The position numbers were made by a program, and so were the translations under genes. From Apus apus (lineage: Eukaryota > Chordata > Aves > Apodiformes > Apodidae): a stretch of 64,000 bases of DNA. Under the pieces are notes generated by a model, which did not search any database, had not been told where the DNA came from, and worked only from the letters and a program-made list of their open reading frames with translations. This document shows, piece by piece, positions 41,989 through 56,900 of this stretch. The stretch lies in assembly GCF_020740795.1 (NCBI RefSeq), contig NC_067305.1:868001-932000 (forward strand), given 5' to 3'. Every line of letters begins with the position of its first letter. The stretch's first letter is position 1.

Positions 41989-44900
41989 TCACACGGTGGT
42001 TTCATCCGCAGTCTTCTTCATGAGCTTGGCTGAGAGCAGGGAGTGGGGCACGGGGTGAGGGCTCCGCGAGGCCGGGATCATCAGACGGACTTTCTGGTTG
42101 GTCCTTCTCCACTCCGAGTACAGCTGGCAGTGGTAGCGGAACGAAACCTGGCGGGCGACAATGCACGGGCTGGTTACCAACCCCTGTCACAGGGGGCAAG
42201 CTCAGACAGGGCTGGGGAGGTGGTCACTCATCTGCTCTATATATTCCTTGTCAAGCCTCCCCGGCCAAGGGAGGCAGCACTGACCATGAAACAGTTTGGG
42301 GCACCCCAGGTCCCACACCTCTGATGAGGAATCAAGGAATTCCTAGTAACACCAGGCTGTGCACGGTACAGCTAAAGGGGCCTTCTTGGCAGCACCAGGC
42401 AGAGGGACAAAGTTTGCTCAGCTGGGTTTGGTACCAGCCTGGTGAGATGTGGCAGGGAGGAACCACAGCTCACCTCCTCACCCTAGTCATGGGCTGAACT
42501 CAGCCCCTAGTCTGGGCAAAATGAGGGGTTCTCCCCAGGACCAGCCTCAAGTGGCTAAATCCAACCAGCCTCCTATCTCACCAATCCTGGTGGATCTTCT
42601 CTGCCCTTTGCAAAAGCCTTCTCTCCCTGGTCTGCAACAACAGGACATCAGTTGGCCTAATTTTTTCTGACCATGCTGTGACCTGGGAGACTTAGGGAAT
42701 TGGGAGGGAGACAGGAGAGGATGCCAAGGCTGGAGGGGACCTGTCCAGCCTGGCCCAGAGGAATGTGCCTGCCCTGTAGTTCCAGAGCAACGCTACAAGA
42801 GGGAGCTTTGAGCTGTGCTTCCCCGGCGGGCTGGACTCCTTGCTGTGTCCCTTCACCATTAACACCACTACAGATTTTCTCCCAGCTCCTGCTGATTCCC
42901 TAGCTTTGAAATAAAACTTCTCTAGAATTTCTTGAGGAAGGACTAAAACCAGCAGATTTCCCTCCTATTGATTTTCCTACAAATTGCAAGCAAGAAAATG
43001 AAATACTAAATCCAGGCAGCCACTCATCAAAACCAGGCTTTTGTACTTTGTAAAAGTACAGGAAACATTTAGCTGGCAAGTAGGAAGTACCAGAAGTATA
43101 CCTGAGAAGGAAAAGTCGGTGCTCCTGGTGCTTTTGGGTAGGTCTCAGACACCTGCTATGAGAAATGGAGTCGTGCCACAGCATCGAGGTAATTCAGCTT
43201 ATTGATCTGTGCTTATTGATCACTTTTTCCTGGTGTAGTAACAACTGTGGGAATAAGGCTGTTTGCTCCTGCAGTCTTGGGAGACACTGTGTGAATGGGG
43301 AGCTATTTGTGCAAACCTCAAGGAAAACTCCTGCTCCACAGCAAGCCACGTCTTGGCCGCTGTGATCCTCACCCTGATCACAGCCATCACCACCCACCCA
43401 TGGAATGGGAACTTTGTGCCCACAGCAGCACAGGAGAACTGCATTTGAATACAGTAAATGTGGATAAAGGGGCTTCACTTAATGTCTTCCTCTGCTCAAG
43501 GAAATGTGAAGCACAGTAGAATTAGATCCATTTTAGTCAGGACTCATTCTTTCACAAAAAACCCCACATTTTTCCACTTCCTCCAAATTTCCAGCTCCTC
43601 CAGACCAGTCTTGGGACAACAACAGCAGCCCTTCCTCTTAATGTTTCCAATTTCAGCTTTGCTTTCTACAGAAATAACCCTAAGCAGCAGGTACATGCAA
43701 TAGGGGAGACTTTCCTCAACACTTCCCTGCGTGCTGCGCTGCGTGCTGCTGGCAGCACCTACCAACCACCCTTGCTGCAGGCACCCTGCACAGCAAAGGC
43801 TGCAGCACCAACTCACACTCCCCTGGCACCCGAGTCCATGTGGGAGAGTTGCCAGGGATGTCCTCAGCCCAAGGAAAGCTGTTACTCAGAGGTCAGAGCA
43901 CAAGATGGGGGGGAAATGGGCTGTGGCTGGCACTGCCAGCTTTTTGGGGCTTAATATTTTTCCTCCAGTAACTGCACTTCCTCCCTTCCCAAAGTAGTGC
44001 TGCCCAGCAAGCAGCTGGAAAAGGGTATTGACAGGACAGGGGCACACACAGAGCTTTTACAGGTTGGGAGAGTTGGGGGTGTTCAGCCTGGAGAAGAGAA
44101 GGCTCCAGGGAGACCTTAGAGCACCTTCCAGTGCCTGAAGGGGCTCCAGGAAAGCTGGGGAGGGGCTTGGGACAAGGGCAGGGAGGGATGGGAGGGGGAA
44201 CAGTTTAAAGATTAAAGATGGGAGATTGAGATTAGAATTTATGAAGAAATTCTTTGCTGTAAGGGTGGTGAGACACTGGCCCAGGTTGCCCAGAGAAGCT
44301 GTGGCTGCCCCACCCTGGAAGTGTTCAAGGGCAGGTTGGATGGAGCTTGGAGCAACCTGGGCTGGTGGGAGGTGTCCCTGCATATTGCAGAGGCTGGAAC
44401 TAGATGAACTGTAAGGGCCCTTCCAACCCAAACTCTTCTGTGATTCCATGACTGTAACAGGAATGCCCAGCCTTGGCTCAGGGGTCAAGTCCAAAAGCCA
44501 CACTACAAGACAGAAGTCAGGTCTCCCCATGGCCAGAGTGTTTCTTGTACAAGTCCTTCTGTGCTACTGACATCTTAAAAATACCGTGTAGGAATTTTTT
44601 TAGTTGTGGGCCACAGAGATCCCCAAGAGCCAGTCTGCACCTCGTTTGGGCATGGCCAACCTGTGCTTGGCAGCACAAAGCATGGAGGGATATGATGGCA
44701 GATTATTTAGGGGTCAAACATCTTCCAGATTTTATTTTTTCCCTAAACCACCTGGGTACCAAGTTTGTGTTTCTCCTTGAAAACAGGAACAGGCACAACC
44801 CCTGGAGCACTGCCTGGCCAGCACCAGACCTCAAGCATGTCTGCACCCGGGTACAAGACACCCCAGGGAACACAGCTCGTGTGTCCATCTGGAAGGCAGA

Positions 44901-47900
44901 TGATCAGGAAGTGGTTTCTTATTTTCAGCAACAACTTTAGCAGCTTCCATGTGAAGACAATTAAATGGACGTGCAAGAGAAGGAGCCCAAGGTTTTCTCA
45001 CAAGGGGAGTCAGAAATGCTGGCTGCACCCATGTGGTGTAAACTGCAGCCTGGATCACCCTGTGGACAGAACCAGGCCCTGGGCAGCAGACACTTACCAG
45101 TGTCCAAAGGACGTAGATTGTGAAAAGTGCAATAGTCAGTGCGATGAGGCCGATGGCCTCCAGCCGGCTGTTGAACTGCAAGTGATCCTGGGCCCCACGC
45201 AGACACAGCCAGCCAGAGATGGCTGCCAGGGGAGTAATGAACAGGAAACACACCATGTCACAGAAAAGGGTCCTCTTCTCATTGCGGGGACCGGGATCCT
45301 TCAGCCACTGCAGGAAGGAAGGGAGACAGGGCATTAGCAGAGCACGCGGCGGGCTGGTGGGACAGGGCAGCTGTGCTGGGAAGCTCTGACATCTCTGGCA
45401 CCTCTCTGAGGTCTGCATGTACCTGGGGCATGCACTTAACTCACATAAACCTTCACAAAAATAGAGCTGGAGAGCAACAAATGTATTTTTAACAACCAAC
45501 AAAGGAAAGGAAGAGACAGCTGAAGCGTATCTGCAGGGGTAGGCAGTAGGAAATACAGGAGCTGCCTGGGCAGTGACGAGCAGGCAGCAGCCAGCAGAGA
45601 CAGGGAGGTTAGTGCAGTAAAGCCTGGGTTAGGAAAGATCTAACAGGTCTTGGACTGAGATTCAGTGGAAACATACCCAGGACTCTGCAGCTGGTCTAGG
45701 GGCTATGGGGCACTGGGGTCTGTGGCCAGGCCTAGCCACGAGGGCAGCTGTCCCAAATCCAGCCCTCTGGTTCCTTTCAGATAATCACAGGGTTTTAGCA
45801 TTTCACTCCTGATTTATATCAAATATGAAATGTCCAGGTCCACCTGAAAGACTGTGCAAGACAGCTCTGCAGCAGTGCTCTCCAGTACACAGCTGGAGTG
45901 GGGCTGGAGTGATCCCCAGCACTGCTGCTTTGGGGTGCCCTGCAGGGCCCTCAGCAGGGAAGGCAACACCCCCACACCTGGTATGAGCACTGAGGTGATG
46001 ACAGAGGAAAACAGCCTGTCACTTCAGCAACTAAGAAACAAGGCTGGAGGGGAAAAGAATATGAAAAAAGCAAGAAGAAAACAAATAACTTGCAGAAAGC
46101 TGTGCACCTGAGCAGACAGAGCAGGAGAGCATCCAGTGGGCCTTGGTGCTGGGCTGGTCCCAGCAGGGGAAGGAAAGACAAACCCATTTTCTTTTACAGA
46201 ACAACCTGTGCCCAAATCTGCATCTTTCTCACTGAGAAAGCATTTGGGCATTTCTAAAGAGAAAGCAGCACATCTGTCAGGTGAGGAGGGACACCAAGCT
46301 TGGCTGGGTGGGCAGGGCCCCCACAGCTTCCTCCCGGATCTCAGTGGATCACAAGTGACCATGAAGGGACAAGGCAGGATCACACAGACACAGCTGCTGA
46401 AGACTCCACCTCATGACTGCAAAATCCCAAGGCCTTTCCAGTGCTAGTGGTCACCTGCTGGCCACCACATTGCAGGCAGAACAGACCTGCCAGGACCAGG
46501 GCAGAGCAGATTCTGGTGTGTTCTTTTCCATTTGCTCTCTTGCTGCATCGTGGTGGGGGTTACAGCACTTTGCTCTGTGTTTCCAAGAGGCCTTGCAAGT
46601 TCTCTTTTGCAGCTCTCACAAACCAGCAGCTTCTCTGTGGCTGGCAGGTTTCCCTCGTCAGGCAATCTCTAAACATTTAAGGAGTCTGAACTTGCTTCCA
46701 TCATGGGTTCTTCTTAGATGCTTGACTTTGACAGCAGCAATTGTTCTAGTTTTCCTGGGATGATCATATTTTCAGCCTTTCCCTTCCTTTTTTTGGAACA
46801 GCAAGCAGCTGTGGTTCCTACCAATACCCAGAGTTGTTACAGCACGTTTTTACTGCGAGTTGTGTGTGCTGGGCTGCTGGATCCTTTCTTCTTTCCTACA
46901 TGAGGATGACTGGTCTCATTTACGATTTGATTTTTCTCCAAAAATTAATAATTGGAGAATGTGATTGAAAAGGCACAGTCAGCACAGGTGTCCTGGTTTG
47001 AGCCAGGATGAAGCCAATCTTACTGATTTTTTTTTTCCTTCAGTAAGCTTTGTTTTAACGAGCAGCAGAGTGTTCCAACTAGCACTGACAACAGTGCAAT
47101 GTTTCTCTACCTGCTGGGGCTTCAAGGTCGCACCTTCACTCTGCCAGCTCAGATGCTACAGGGAGATCTCCCCCCGGAGGAGGCTGAGTGAGACAGACAG
47201 CAAAACTGGCCAGAGATCTTCCATTCCAGAGAGCTGCGTGAGCTCAGGGGAAGGTCAGAGATCCCAGAAGACAACTTCCTTCCTGCTTCTTCTGCCCTTC
47301 TCCTCCACCCATGGCCGGCGTCCAGGGAGGACTCCGTCCCTCCCTCACCGTGGACCCCCAGGCTCCAGCTCTCCTGACCCTCATCACTCTGCTCTCTCTC
47401 CAGCAGCTCCAGGATTTTCCAGGACTGTTCCCAGCTCAGGGGATGCTGTGGGAGTTGCTGGGGGTGGGAGGAGGCGAGAGGCTTTTGCACAAACCTGAAC
47501 ATATCTGTATATAATTGTATATATTTTCTTATATCATTAGTGTTTAATTAAAGCTTTCTAGTTTAGTTTTCAATCCAGCCAAGTGTCTCTCTCTCTTTTT
47601 CTCTCTCTCCTTCCCTACCTGGGTGGGAGGGGGAGGGGATCGAGAGCCTTGTTGTTGAACCTGAGTCAAACGGTGACAATAGGGAAGGGAATATCCCCGA
47701 GGCAGCCAGAGCCAGGCAGGCAAATCCCACTGCCAGACTCAGAGCAGGGTGCCAACTTTTGAACGGGCAGCATGAAAAGGGATCTGAGTACTATGCACAC
47801 AAAGCTCCTTCCCTACAGGGGAAACCACTGTTTAAATAGCAATACAGAAGGGTGGTGGCAGGTGTGCAGGAAATTAGTGAGGCCACACTGGTCAAAACAG

Positions 47901-50900
47901 CACAAGTAACCTGAGTTCATGGCTGGCTTGTATGTATACAAGTATCTAAAGGGTGGGTGGAAGGAGGATGGAGACAGGCTCTTCTCAGGAGTTCCCAGTG
48001 TCAGAATGAGAGGCAACGGGCACAAGTTGGAACACGGAAAGTTCCAGCTGAACATAAGAAAAAACTTCTTTACAGTGAGAGTGACATGGCACCAGGACAG
48101 GCTGCCCAGGGAGGGTGTGGAGTCTCCATGGACGCAGCCGTGTGTAAAGTGCTCTAGGTTATTCTACTTCAGTGAGAGAGTTGGACTAGGTGATCTCTAG
48201 AGGTCCCTTCCAACTCTGACAATCCTGTGATTCTGGCCAGAAAGGCAAGCAGAAAGTGTTGGCCCAGAAGGGATCATGGAAAGGGGCACACAGGTCTGGG
48301 CAGATTTAACTCCAGAGAGTCTAACATGAGGCATGTACAGCACGAGGCAGCAGGGGGGTGAGGACAGGGTGAGAAGTGCAGACATTTGCTGAAATAGGAA
48401 AAGAAAGCAAAGCAGAAGATGGCAAATCCAGGCAAGGAACAGCAACATGCTGGGATGGTCAGAGCCCTGGCAGCAGCACAGGGAGCTCTGCAGGCACCTG
48501 TGATGGGACACTAGGCTGGTCCAGAACAGAGAAGGAAGCTGCAGCAATGGGTAAGAGCCTGGCCAGGAACTTCAGCTGGGAGGACTGACAAGCAAGGTAT
48601 TTTAGATACATGACCAGAAGCATCTGGGAGACCCAAACAGAGCAAGAGCAAATGAAGCTAGAGAGCAACCTGTGAGCTGAAGAGCACAGAGCAACTGCAA
48701 TAACAGAGGACAAGTTAGAAGCATTTTAAAAGCCATTCTGAGCACAAGTTCATGGCCAGAGAGAAATTTCAGAGCAGCCACAACTGTGGTTTGGACAGGA
48801 GGAGCTGGCAGAAGGGAGGCAGACCTGCAAGTCACCCCTTGTGTGGTTCCTCTGCAGAGGAGATTAGTGCTGATGAGCTGTGCGGGGAAGATAAGGACCA
48901 CACACATAGTCCTGAGCAACCTAAGAGGAAGTGAGGGTGGACAGCTGCTCCTACAAACATGGCAGTGGCAGCTCCACCATTCAAGGCCCTGGCTGTGTGC
49001 CTGGCTTTCCAGCCAGCACCCAGCTGCCCCAGCTACTCAGCACTCAGGTGAATGCTGAATTACCCTGACTGCACCTACAGCAGCAATCCCAGAGCACACC
49101 ATCCCCCTAAGAGGACATCTTGGTTCACTTTTGACCCTCATACAATAAGAATCTCAGGGACTGAAGGCATGTGTGTATTTTCATGCATCTTATTCTATTT
49201 ATATTCCTTGTGACCTTCAAAACTCCTTCTTCCTCCCTAAAATGGGAATCAAACATGTAAAGGCAGGAAGCAAATTAACTTCCTTCTGAAGTAGTTGATG
49301 TACTTTGCCAATATCCACTGACACAGGAAAAAAAAGAATACAATAAGCCACCCTAAGGGCACAGGGTTTCTGGCAGAGCAGCACACTGATGCATACAGGA
49401 CTCAAAATAAACCTTGCAAACAATCAAAGAAGTGGTTAGTCAGATTAAACAATTTTTGTAGGAAAAACTACTCAGTAAACTTGGGAAAGCAACAGAAGAA
49501 CAACTTGGTCTTCTCCCAGGCCAAGTCCAAAACCCAAGGGCTTCCAAGCTGCAGGGAAACTAAAGGGAAAGGGGGAGAGCTGGCTTCTTGCTGCCCTCTG
49601 TGCCTATGAGCTGGGTCCCAGGACACTCTGCTGGAAATGACAAGATGTTACTCCGGGTACAACCATTTTTCTTTGTCTTCCAGCAGGACCCTGAGGCTCT
49701 CCCTGATGTTCTTTCTACTGGCATCAGCACGTTGTGGAAGGGTGTTTGTTTCTTGGACTCACAGATGACAAGGATCTGACACTGCACCTAGGGAGGAATA
49801 ACCTCATGTACAAGCTGAGGGGTGACCTGCTGGAGAGTAGCTCAGAGCCCAGGACAGGCCACAAAGATGTTGAGGGGACTGGAGCATCTGCCCTGTGAGG
49901 AAAGGCTGAGGGAGCTGGGGCTGTTCAGCCTGGAGGAGACTGAGGGGGAATCTCATCAATGCTTATAAGTATCTACAGGGGGTGTCAGGAAGACAGGACC
50001 AGTCTTTGCTGCAGTGTCCAGTGACAGGACAAGGGGCAATGGGCACAAACAAGAGGTTCAAGTTAAACATAAGGAAAAACTTCTTTACTGTGAGGGTGAC
50101 AGAGCCCTGGGACAGGCTGCCCAGAGAGGTTGTGGAGTCTCCATCTCTGGAGACATTCTAAATCCTTCTGGACATGTTCCTGTGAGATCTACTCTAGGTG
50201 ACCCTGCTCTAGCAGAAGGGTTGGATGAGATGATCTTCAGAGGTCCCTTCCAACTTTGAAGACTCTGTGAGTCTATGATATTTGTGTGTTGCAGTGGCCA
50301 TGAAACTAGGGTGAGCTCTAGGTGACAGAATGCAGGAGAAAGGCAGAAAAAGGCATCAGATCATCAGCTCCTCTGAAAGCCAAGAGCAGAGCTCACAGTA
50401 TCACAGAAGTGTATCCCAGACAGCCCATCCCAGCTACCCTGCATGTCTCAGAGCCAGGCTGCATTCTGCCACTTGGGACTAAGGGGAACATACAGATGAG
50501 GAACTGTCCCAGCAGTGCTCAGCACCTTGCAGTTCTTCTGGGAGGTTACAAGTGGGTGTTTGAGAAGAACCTTTCATGGATTCTTTCAGCTCACCTTGTG
50601 TTGCAAACCGTGCCTGGCTGTGAGCTGCCAGCCCCTCTCAGGCCACGCTGCACGCAGCATTCCCATGCCAGCTGATGGCATCCTGTGCCAGGTGGGACCA
50701 ACAGGACCAGCACCAGTGGGATCAGCAGTCTCTGGCCAGCACGTGCCCTGGTCTCTCACAGTTGGACCAGCTGCTCTGGTGAGAGCATGACCTTCCAATC
50801 CCACCAGCTGACCCTGCCACAGAGTTCCCCAAATACTTCACAGCCACAACATGGCACAGGCACAGCCACAACAGGAGCATTGGCTGGAGGAAGCCAGCTG

Positions 50901-53900
50901 CACTGGAGACTTAAAACAAACCTTGCAAAAAATCCAAAAAAGTGGTCAATCAGATTAAACAATTTTTGTAGGAAAAATTATTGAGTAAACATGGGAAAGC
51001 TCCCTGTGCTGGGCACTGATGAGGCAGCACTTCGAATCCTGGGGTCAGGTCTGGGCCCCTCACCACAAGAAAGACACTGAGGGGCTGGAGCACGTCCAGA
51101 GAAGGGCAGTGGAGCTGGGGAAGGGGCTGGAGCACAAGTGTGAGCAGGAGCAGCTGAGGGAGCTGGGGGTTCAGCCTGGAGACAAGGAGGTGAGGGGAGA
51201 CCTGCTGGCTCTGCAGCTGCCTGAGAGGAGGTTGGAGCCAGGGGGGTTGGTCTCTTCTCCTAAGTGACAGGACAAGAGGAAGCGGCCTCAGGTTGTGCCA
51301 GGGGAGGTTTGGATTGGATCTTGGGAACAATTTCTTAATGGAAAGGGTTGCCAGACCTTGGCACAGGCTGCCCAGGGCAGTGGTGGAGTCTCCATCCCTG
51401 GAGGGATTTCCAGGCCATGTTGATGGGGTGCTGAGGGACATGGGTTAGTGGTGGCCTCACCAGTGCTGGGTTAACAGTTGGATTAGATGATCTTACAGGA
51501 TTTTTCCAAACAAAAGGTTTCTATACAGTATCTCATGACCTTTCTGTCCACTGAATAGTTATCCTGTGGCTGCTCAGGCAGGTGCCTGGCTAGAACTTCC
51601 TTGCAGGCCACCGTGCTCCATGGGCAGCCCAGCAGGATTGTCCAAGGGATGTTTTCTGATAGAGTACCCAGAGCTCAGGAAGCCAACACCCAGAAACATC
51701 CCTAGCACTGCAAGCAGAACAGCTAAATGCTGCAAAGTTGTCCCTCCTCATCTTCCTTTCTCCACTGCACAACCACCTGCCCTCAATGCTCCACAAACCT
51801 CAACAAGCTGAATCCCTCCTGGCACAGGCCCGGAGCCTCCCCGATGCACTCAGCCTGGGAAGCACAGGGCACTGGGCTGACCCAAGGAGAGCAAGAGCTG
51901 CAGGAGTGCTAGAAATGATGGACAGGAGAGAAACTGGGACCAGCAGCACTGCAGCTCACAGGACACTTTCCTACACAACAGTGGGTGCTTCTGTGGTTGG
52001 TGCCACAACATGCACAAAGGTGAGATCACAGCACCACCAGCAGCTGCACCCCAGAGAAATCCCCCCAGCAGCAGCTCCTTTGGATCCTCTGGGCACAGAC
52101 AGGGCTGCTCCAAGTGGTGAAGATGGACATGTAAGGAAGAGACTAGTACTGGTAAGTGCCAAGAGTGCAGGGAGAAAGTATTTCCAGTTTTGGCCTCAAA
52201 GAGGCCATTCCAGGTTTGCAGGGCAATCACAGAATCATTGAATTATCCTGGTTGGAAGGGACCTTGAAGATTTAACTCCAACCGTAACAATGCCAGGGAG
52301 TGCATGGAGAAATACCAACAGGATTCAGGGTGGGATTTGAGAGAAGCATCTCCAGAGAGCAAATGCAAGCAAAGAGAGAAAGGAAAAGATAAGAAAGGAA
52401 TGGGACTCAGCTGGAGCCAAGCTGACACAGGAGTCTATTATGGGCTTGCACTGAGAGAAAGACAAGCTGGCACAGAGGAGCACAGACGAGAGAGCAAATG
52501 GTGCAGTGAGTTCAGCAGAAGAGTTCAAGGAAAGCAAAGAAAAAAGTCTGTCTGCAAGGAAGATAAGGCAGGAGGAGGGTGGGGGAGTTTATGTCACATC
52601 TCAGTTCTCCGAACTGGAGGCGGGGGGGGCAGGGGGCAGCAACTGCCCAGAGGCAAAAGTTATTTTCATAATAACAGAAGAGTAATAAAAATACTGCTCT
52701 GACTCCCTGCAAACCTCACTTTGCTGGTACTGGAGACCCAGCAACACCTCCCACAGTTACAGTGGTACAGAAGACTAGTGAAGTGGAGAAGAAGGACTGC
52801 AGGTGGCAGACCCACAGGAGGTGTCCCACACTGCACTGGACCCAGAGAGCCAAGCAACAGCCTGGAGAATGTCTAACATGCTTTGCTGCAGGTGACACTT
52901 GTGTTTGGAAGTTGTGCTTTCCTTATGAGACCAAAACCAAAATCCACTGACCTCTATAAAATACCCAACTTACGTCAACATAAAGCTATGAGGATGATGA
53001 AGGGACTGGAACACCTGCCTGATGAGGAAAGGCTGAGAGACCTGGGGCTGTTCAGTCTGGAAAAGAGAAGACCAAGATGGGACCTGATGAATGTCTATAA
53101 ACATCTGCAGGGTGGGTGTCAAGAACAGGCCAGTCTCTGTTCAGTGGTGCCTGTGACAGGACGAGGGGAAACGGCACCAAGTGACAACACAGGAAGTTCC
53201 ACCTCAACATGAGGAGAAACATCTTTCCTGTGATGGAGCCCTGGGACAGGCTGCCCAGAGAGGCTGTGGAGTCTCCTTCTCTGGAGACTTTCAAGACCTG
53301 TCTGGGCATGTTCCTGTGTGATCTGCCCTGGTGTTCCTGCTTCAGCAGAGGGGTTGGACTTGATGATCTCCAGAGGTCCCTTCCAGCCCCTGTGATTCTA
53401 TGATTCTATTAGCAGTCAGTGAGAAATAAGCATCTTTTAATCAAAATTGCATAATAAAATACCTAGAAAAGCAACAGGACCAAAGGAATGGCAGTCTCTG
53501 CCCTTGGAAGGAGCTGTTTTGCAGAGGCACAGGGACACACAGATACTGCTAAAACTGCCATTTTCAAGCATGTTTAAAAACCCAGATTGCAGGAAAGCAC
53601 CAGCACTGAGGGCACAGAAGCAGAATTTTCTTGGGGGTCCATCTTGAGTCCTGCTTGCAAGAACAGAAATCTGGGAACAAAGGGTATGGGTAAACTGCTC
53701 CAGGGGTGACTGATTCACCAGAGAAATCTTTGGAATTAGTGAGCTGTCTGAAATGAGTTTTGCCTTAGCAAAGCTATTAAATGCTTAGAGACGCACTATA
53801 AACAAGTAATGTATAATGCTCATTAGCTTTTACCAGCAGGATATGTTGTTGACTTTCAACACCCTAGCAATTCCAGCAAAGCCAGAGCCTTGGCCTCAGC

Positions 53901-56900
53901 ACCAGAAATCCATGCCCACCCTCAGAGCTGAGTCCTCTAACCCCAGGGTTCCTCTCCTTCTGATTAACACAAAGTGTGGACAAAAATGCATCATTCCTCC
54001 AACAAGAACTGAAGTTTCCCTGGGATTAAACAGCTGCTGCTGTGACCCTGCCTGACCTGCCAGCCTGGGACACTTCCACATGGAGACCCAGGCTGCTCAG
54101 CAGAGACCCACAGGGATTGTCCAACACCAGGACTGCACCTGCCGAAGGGAAACCAAAGCTGACCCAGATGAAACAGGAGTCACAGAATGTCAGGATCATT
54201 GAGACCAACTCCCCTGCCAGAGCAGGACCAAAACTAGGTCAGATAACTCAGAAAGGCATCCAGACAGGTCTGGAAAGTCTCCAGAGAAGGAGACTCCACA
54301 GCCTCTCTGGGCAGCCTGTCCCAGGGCTCTGTCACCCTCACAGCAAAGAAGTTCTTCCTCATCTTGAGGTGGAACTTCCTGGGCTCCAGTTTGAATCCAT
54401 TGCCCCTCGTCCTGTCCCAGGGCACAAGTGACAAGAGGTTGTCCCTGCCTTCTTGATGCCCCCATGTATTTATAGACATTCATTAGATCCCCTCTCAGTC
54501 TTTTCTCTAGACTGAACAGCCCCAGGTCTCTCAGCCTTTCCTCATCAGGCAGGTGTTCCAGTCCCTTCATCATCCTCGTGGCCTCCCTTGGACTCTCCCC
54601 AGTAGATCCTTGTCCCTCTGGAACTGGGGAGCCCAGAACTGGGCACAACACTCCAAGTGAGATCTCACCAGGGCTGAGTAGAGGGGGATGAGAACCTCCC
54701 TCTGCCTGCTGGACACACTCCTCTTGATGCACCCCAAGCTACCACTGGCCTTCTTGGCCACAAAGACACATTGTTGTCCCATGGAGAACTTGTTGTCTAC
54801 CAGGACTCCAAGATCCTTCTCCATGGGGCTGCTCTCTAGCAGGTCACCTCCTGGCCTGTACTGGTGCATTTTGTTGTACCTTCCCAGGTGCAGGACTCTG
54901 CATTTGCTCTTTTTGAACCTCATGAGGTTAATCTTTGCCCAGATCTCCAGCATGTCCACATCTTGCTGAATGGCCACACAGCCTTCAGGTGAATCAGCCA
55001 GTCCTCCCAGTTTCATGTCTGCAGCAAACTTGCTGAGAAGACTATCCTGTCATCTCTAGGGGCAGAGGTGGGATTTCTCTTAAGCACATTTAGAAACACT
55101 CAGAAAGGACAAAATTAACGACAGGGTAAAACATTTTACAAGTGGTTAATGAATTGAAAAGATAAATGAGAAGGTCAGTGCCCCAGTGAAATACACACCA
55201 CCAGGCAGCCATGGCAAGGAAATACTTTTCCTGGGAACCTGGGAAAGCAAAGAGGACTCAGGAACACAGTGTGTGGCCCAAGCCATGTTCCCACCTCACC
55301 ATAGGGGCAGTGACTGCAGCCAGGGGGAAGACCAGGAGTGTGCAGGATGGCCACACTTGCTTGTGGCTGTGGAAACAAAGCCACAGCATCACCCTTGATG
55401 ATGCTTTGAGAAATACACAACGCGTCCAACACGGTACCAATGTCTCTGTCCATGAAATTCTAGAGGACAAAGCATCTTCAGCAGGGACAGCACCTTGTAA
55501 GATAAAATAGCTTGGTGATGGACTTAGCCACCAACCAAAGAAAGGGGTTTATGTGGAAGGGAGAACACTGAAGGAGTGTGTTTTCATTTTAGACTCGTAC
55601 AACGAGCTGCCTCTAACAGCACCCACCTTGGTTTTCCCAGAGCCAGAAAAGTCAGGCACCTCCAGGCAAACTGACCATCCTAACTTGTGTTTCTAAGCAG
55701 GCAAGGATTAACTGATCACAAGAGGCATTTCCTTCCTTCCATAGAATATAGGACTCTAAAGAACAAGGTTTGGCTGAAGCAGATGTAAGATACAAAAAGT
55801 TAGGAAAAATAAACCCAAACCTGGCTGGAGAACTGTGTGAACATCTGTGACCTGGGAAAAATTCTGCCTAGACTGAAGCAATACTTGATTTCCAAAGGCC
55901 TGTGCACCATCTTCTACAATGCTCTGGACAGCAAAGATACGGATGTTTCCTGAAGATGAATCTGAGGCAATAACTGTGCATTTCTGTGCATAATGTTATT
56001 GAAACTAAGAAGAACCTTCTCCTGTTCCCAGAAAGCTGTATGCAGTGCAACTCATGGCTTGAACATTTCATCTAGATATCAACTGAATTCTTCCAGGTCA
56101 CACATAAAAGTGTTTTGCACTTTCTGACTCTGCCAGCCATGCTGGCTGGAGTCTCATAGATTTAGATCCCTTACCTGTAAACATATGGATGCACATTAAG
56201 CTAACATTGATGGAGGAAAGTCAAGTACTAGAAAACCATCACTCTCCAAGGCTGGGCCAATGCATTCTCTGCTGGGAACATAAATCATAGAATCATCCTG
56301 GTTGGAAGAGACCCTGAAGATCATCAAGTCCAACCATACCCTAAATCCACCAACCATAACCTCATCTGCCTGTTCAGTGCTTCAATCATGTCCCTCAGCA
56401 CCACATCTCTATTTCTTTTAAACACTTCCAGGGATGGTGACTCCCTGGGCAGCCTGTTCCACTGTCCAACCACTCTTTCAATAAAGAAATTCTTTCTAAT
56501 ATCCAGGCTAAACCTCCCCAGCCACAATCTCAGGCCATTTCCTCTGGTCCTGTCATTATTCACTTGAGAGAAGAGCCCAACTCCCACCTCCCTACAACCT
56601 CCCTTCAGGCAGTTGCAGAGTGCAATGAGGTCTCCCCTCAGCCTCCTCTTCCTCAAACTAAACAATTCCAGTTGCCTCAGCCTCTCCTCATAGAACTTGT
56701 TCTCCAGACCTTTCACCAGCTTGCTAGCTCCTCTGGACACGTTCCAGCAACTCTGCATCTTTCTGGTAGTGAGGGGCCCAGAACTGACCCCAGTGCTTGA
56801 GGTGCAGCCTCACCAGTGCTGAGCACAGGGGCATCATCCCCTCTCTACTCCTGCTGGCCACACTATCCCTGATGCAGGTCAGGATGCCACTGGCCTTCTT

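Noticed and set aside
54570-55016. 148-codon frame considered as a host gene
   Set aside because: The residues match the C-terminal region of CR1 ORF2, so it belongs to the LINE.
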